A DNA stretch of 64,000 nucleotides, from positions 1 through 64,000 of the forward strand of contig NZ_FOTL01000006.1 in assembly GCF_900114585.1 (NCBI RefSeq), in the 5' to 3' direction. The translations under genes were made by a program, and so were the position numbers. Below, piece by piece: positions 62,296 to 64,000 of this stretch. This DNA comes from Methanobrevibacter olleyae. Its GTDB lineage: Archaea; Methanobacteriota; Methanobacteria; Methanobacteriales; Methanobacteriaceae. The notes under the pieces were generated by a model. It made no database searches, had not been told where the DNA came from, and saw only the letters and a list, made by a program, of their open reading frames with translations. The number at the start of each line of letters is the position of its first letter. The stretch's first letter is position 1.

Positions 62296-63285
62296 TTAAT
62301 TTAAAGCAGATATAATAGCTTCACCTACTTCTGTTGTTGTAGCAGTTCCTCCTAAATCGGGAGTAAGAACTTTTCCTTCATTTAAAACAGTTAATATAGC
62401 ATTATTTAAGTTTTCTTCTGCTTCGTATTCTTCGAGATAGTTTAACATCATAGAAGCTGAAAGTATCATAGCCATTGGATTAGCTATACCTTTTCCTGCA
62501 ATATCTGGTGCAGAACCATGAACTGGCTCAAATAATGCTCCATCTTCTCCAATATTTCCTGATGGAATCATTCCAAGTCCTCCAACAAGTCCTGCTCCTT
62601 CATCTGATAAAATATCTCCAAATAAATTAGTAGTAACAATAACTTCAAAGCTTTCAGGTCTTGTAATAAGGTACATTGCAGTAGCATCAACATAGAAGTC
62701 TTCTACTTCTACCTCACCTTCATAGTCTTTAGCTACTTCGTATAGTACTTCCTTGAATAAGCCATCAGTCACTTTTAAAACATTTGCTTTATGAACTCCT
62801 GTAACTTTTGATTTATTATTGTTTTTTGCAAATTGGAAAGCATAATCTATAATACGCTTGCTTGCTTTTTTAGTGATGATTCTTCTTGCAATGGCTCCTT
62901 CTTCTGTATATTCTTCTTCTTTTGCAACATATATTCCTTCGGTATTTTCTCTAACAATCATAAAGTCAAGATTATTAAATAATGCATTTGTATTTGGATA
63001 AGATTTAACAGGTCTTAAATTGGCGAATAAGTTCAATTCTTGTCTAAGTCTTACAATAACATCTGCTGCTGTTTCTCCAGCAGCTCCAAATAAACAGGCA
63101 TCTGCATTTTTTGCAAGTTCAATTGTTGTATCTGGTAAAGCTTCACCATTTTCTAATAGGCATTCATCTCCTGCTTCGCCATAAGTAAAATTAAAATCAA
63201 TATCCAATGATTTTAATACATTTATACATGCCTTCATAACTTCCTTTCCAATTCCATCTCCAGGAATTACAGCAATATTATACAT
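62296..63285 (-). CDS. Isopropylmalate / homoisocitrate dehydrogenase family
   Basis: 329 aa, beta-decarboxylating dehydrogenase: VIPGDGIGKEVMKACINVLK, FGAAGETAADVIVRLRQELNL, MIVRENTEGIYVAKEEE, VTGVHKANVLKVTDGLF, TTNLFGDILSDEGAGL and EPVHGSAPDIAGKGIANP. Methanogens have two paralogues: LeuB (leucine) and AksF (homoisocitrate, for coenzyme B); sequence alone does not separate them with certainty. It is downstream of leuD- and leuC-type genes in one operon. GGTGTAATA precedes the ATG. Confidence 0.88.
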   Translation of the reverse strand: MYNIAVIPGDGIGKEVMKACINVLKSLDIDFNFTYGEAGDECLLENGEALPDTTIELAKNADACLFGAAGETAADVIVRLRQELNLFANLRPVKSYPNTNALFNNLDFMIVRENTEGIYVAKEEEYTEEGAIARRIITKKASKRIIDYAFQFAKNNNKSKVTGVHKANVLKVTDGLFKEVLYEVAKDYEGEVEVEDFYVDATAMYLITRPESFEVIVTTNLFGDILSDEGAGLVGGLGMIPSGNIGEDGALFEPVHGSAPDIAGKGIANPMAMILSASMMLNYLEEYEAEENLNNAILTVLNEGKVLTPDLGGTATTTEVGEAIISALN

Positions 63286-63334
63286 TATTACACCATAAAA
63301 CTATTAAATTTAAATAAAAAATTTTATTGTTAAT

Positions 63335-63817
63335 TTATTCATTTCTATTTTTTAAGTAATTGATTAAACCACCAGATTCAAGAATTTCTAACATAAATGG
63401 AGGTAATTTTTTAAATTCATATTCTTTCCCACTTTCAGATATGATGATGCCTTTTTCCATATCTACTTCGATTTCTTCACCGTTTTCAATTATTTCACTT
63501 ATTCCTGGTGCTTCTAAAAGCGGAACTCCTACATTTGTTGCATTTCTATAAAATATTCTTGCAAAGGATTCAGCAATTACAGCAGATATTCCACATCCTT
63601 TAATAGCTATTGGAGCATGTTCTCTAGAAGATCCACATCCAAAATTGGTTCCTCCAAGAATAAAATCTCCCTTTTTGACTTTTGATTTAAAATCAGGGTC
63701 TAAGCCTTCCATACAATGCTGGGATAATCTTTCTTCATCAGTATAAATTAAATATCTACCTGGAAGAATAATGTCTGTATCGATGTCATTTCCAAACTTC
63801 CAAACTTTTCCTTTCAT
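63335..63817 (-). CDS. leuD: 3-isopropylmalate/homoaconitate dehydratase small subunit
   Basis: About 160 aa. MKGKVWKFGNDIDTDIILPGRYLI, then KKGDFILGGTNFGCGSSREHAP and VIAESFARIFYRNATNVGVPL are the swivelling-domain signature of LeuD/HacB. With the large subunit it isomerises isopropylmalate or (homo)aconitate-type acids. AGGAGGAATAAT precedes the ATG at 63817; a longer frame to 63856 has no site and overlaps the upstream gene. LeuD and HacB (AksE) are hard to tell apart; I name it leuD tentatively. Confidence 0.88.
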   Translation of the reverse strand: MKGKVWKFGNDIDTDIILPGRYLIYTDEERLSQHCMEGLDPDFKSKVKKGDFILGGTNFGCGSSREHAPIAIKGCGISAVIAESFARIFYRNATNVGVPLLEAPGISEIIENGEEIEVDMEKGIIISESGKEYEFKKLPPFMLEILESGGLINYLKNRNE

Positions 63818-63827
63818 ATTATTCCTC

Positions 63828-64000
63828 CTATTTTGGTATGGCAATTTTTCCTTCAATAGCTGACTGTGCAGCTACTTTTGCTGAGGATAGGTATACTTCT
63901 CCTTCTGGACTTCCCTGTCTTCCTTTAAAGTTTCTATTAGAGGTAGAAAGACTTACCTCATCTGATCCAATAAGGCCGGTATGGCCTCCAAGACATGGCC
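63828..64000 (-). CDS. leuC: 3-isopropylmalate/homoaconitate dehydratase large subunit, C-terminus (partial)
   Basis: Only the last ~57 residues are in the window, reading [39 protein letters not shown] and ending [14 protein letters not shown]. The NRNFKGRQG motif is diagnostic for the LeuC/HacA aconitase-like family. The stop is 10 bases before the leuD start, so the genes are co-transcribed: leuC-leuD-leuB. Confidence 0.9.
   Translation of the reverse strand, partial: PCLGGHTGLIGSDEVSLSTSNRNFKGRQGSPEGEVYLSSAKVAAQSAIEGKIAIPK

Overview
The window is almost certainly a chromosomal piece of a gut or rumen methanogen of the genus Methanobrevibacter (Methanobacteriales). The DNA is very AT-rich. 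It carries an archaeal histone, the small subunit of DNA polymerase D, Orc1/Cdc6, methanogenesis marker protein 11, a thiol:fumarate-reductase-type flavoprotein, 5'-deoxyadenosine deaminase and a giant adhesin-like surface protein, and the repeats beside cdc6 match the Methanobacteriales mini-ORB consensus. No tRNA or rRNA gene was recognised.

Layout. 0-7.2 kb: the end of an insertion sequence, a membrane-anchored phosphodiesterase, a MgtE-type cation transporter with a PhoU/TrkA-C partner, a degenerate CobJ-like protein with a Cys-rich tail, and a secreted Ser/Gly protein. 7.6-19.3 kb: housekeeping genes (PolD small subunit, class II aldolase, TrmO-like protein, UPF0147, CbiB, DUF2299), then a putative replication origin (a cluster of ORB repeats) beside cdc6, then pyrB (which seems to start at ATT), a tiny membrane protein, an FAH-family gene, hisG and a histone. 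19.8-33 kb: an accessory zone with a NUDIX gene plus PLD-helicase pair, a decayed ATPase/helicase-like gene, a minisatellite, ISM1-like IS remnants, a dead npdG fragment, an alcohol/aldehyde dehydrogenase operon lying between IS remnants, and an AAA+ ATPase. 33-42 kb: surface proteins. 42-58 kb: redox and regulator genes (dadD, MarR and HxlR regulators, ferritin-like protein, MBL protein, flavodoxin, several oxidoreductases), including a probable RiPP locus: an 81-aa peptide with six TACG repeats next to a radical SAM/SPASM enzyme. 54-64 kb: ribB with an upstream FMN riboswitch, dusB-like gene, MMP11, ribH, a 28-aa membrane peptide, a glycosyltransferase, and a leuC-leuD-leuB type operon cut by the window edge.

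The most striking points are (1) the RiPP-like locus at 51 kb, with an acidic residue three positions after every cysteine and palindromes upstream of the divergent HxlR gene; (2) a repeated pattern in which the last codons and stop of a gene are tandemly copied into its own 3' flank (cdc6, hisG, the 31 kb ATPase gene, the 49 kb oxidoreductase gene, ribH, and weakly the mgtE-like gene); (3) an FMN riboswitch in an archaeon; (4) a pyrB reading frame that is complete only if it starts at ATT; and (5) a dehydrogenase operon bracketed by IS remnants beside a decayed F420:NADP oxidoreductase gene.
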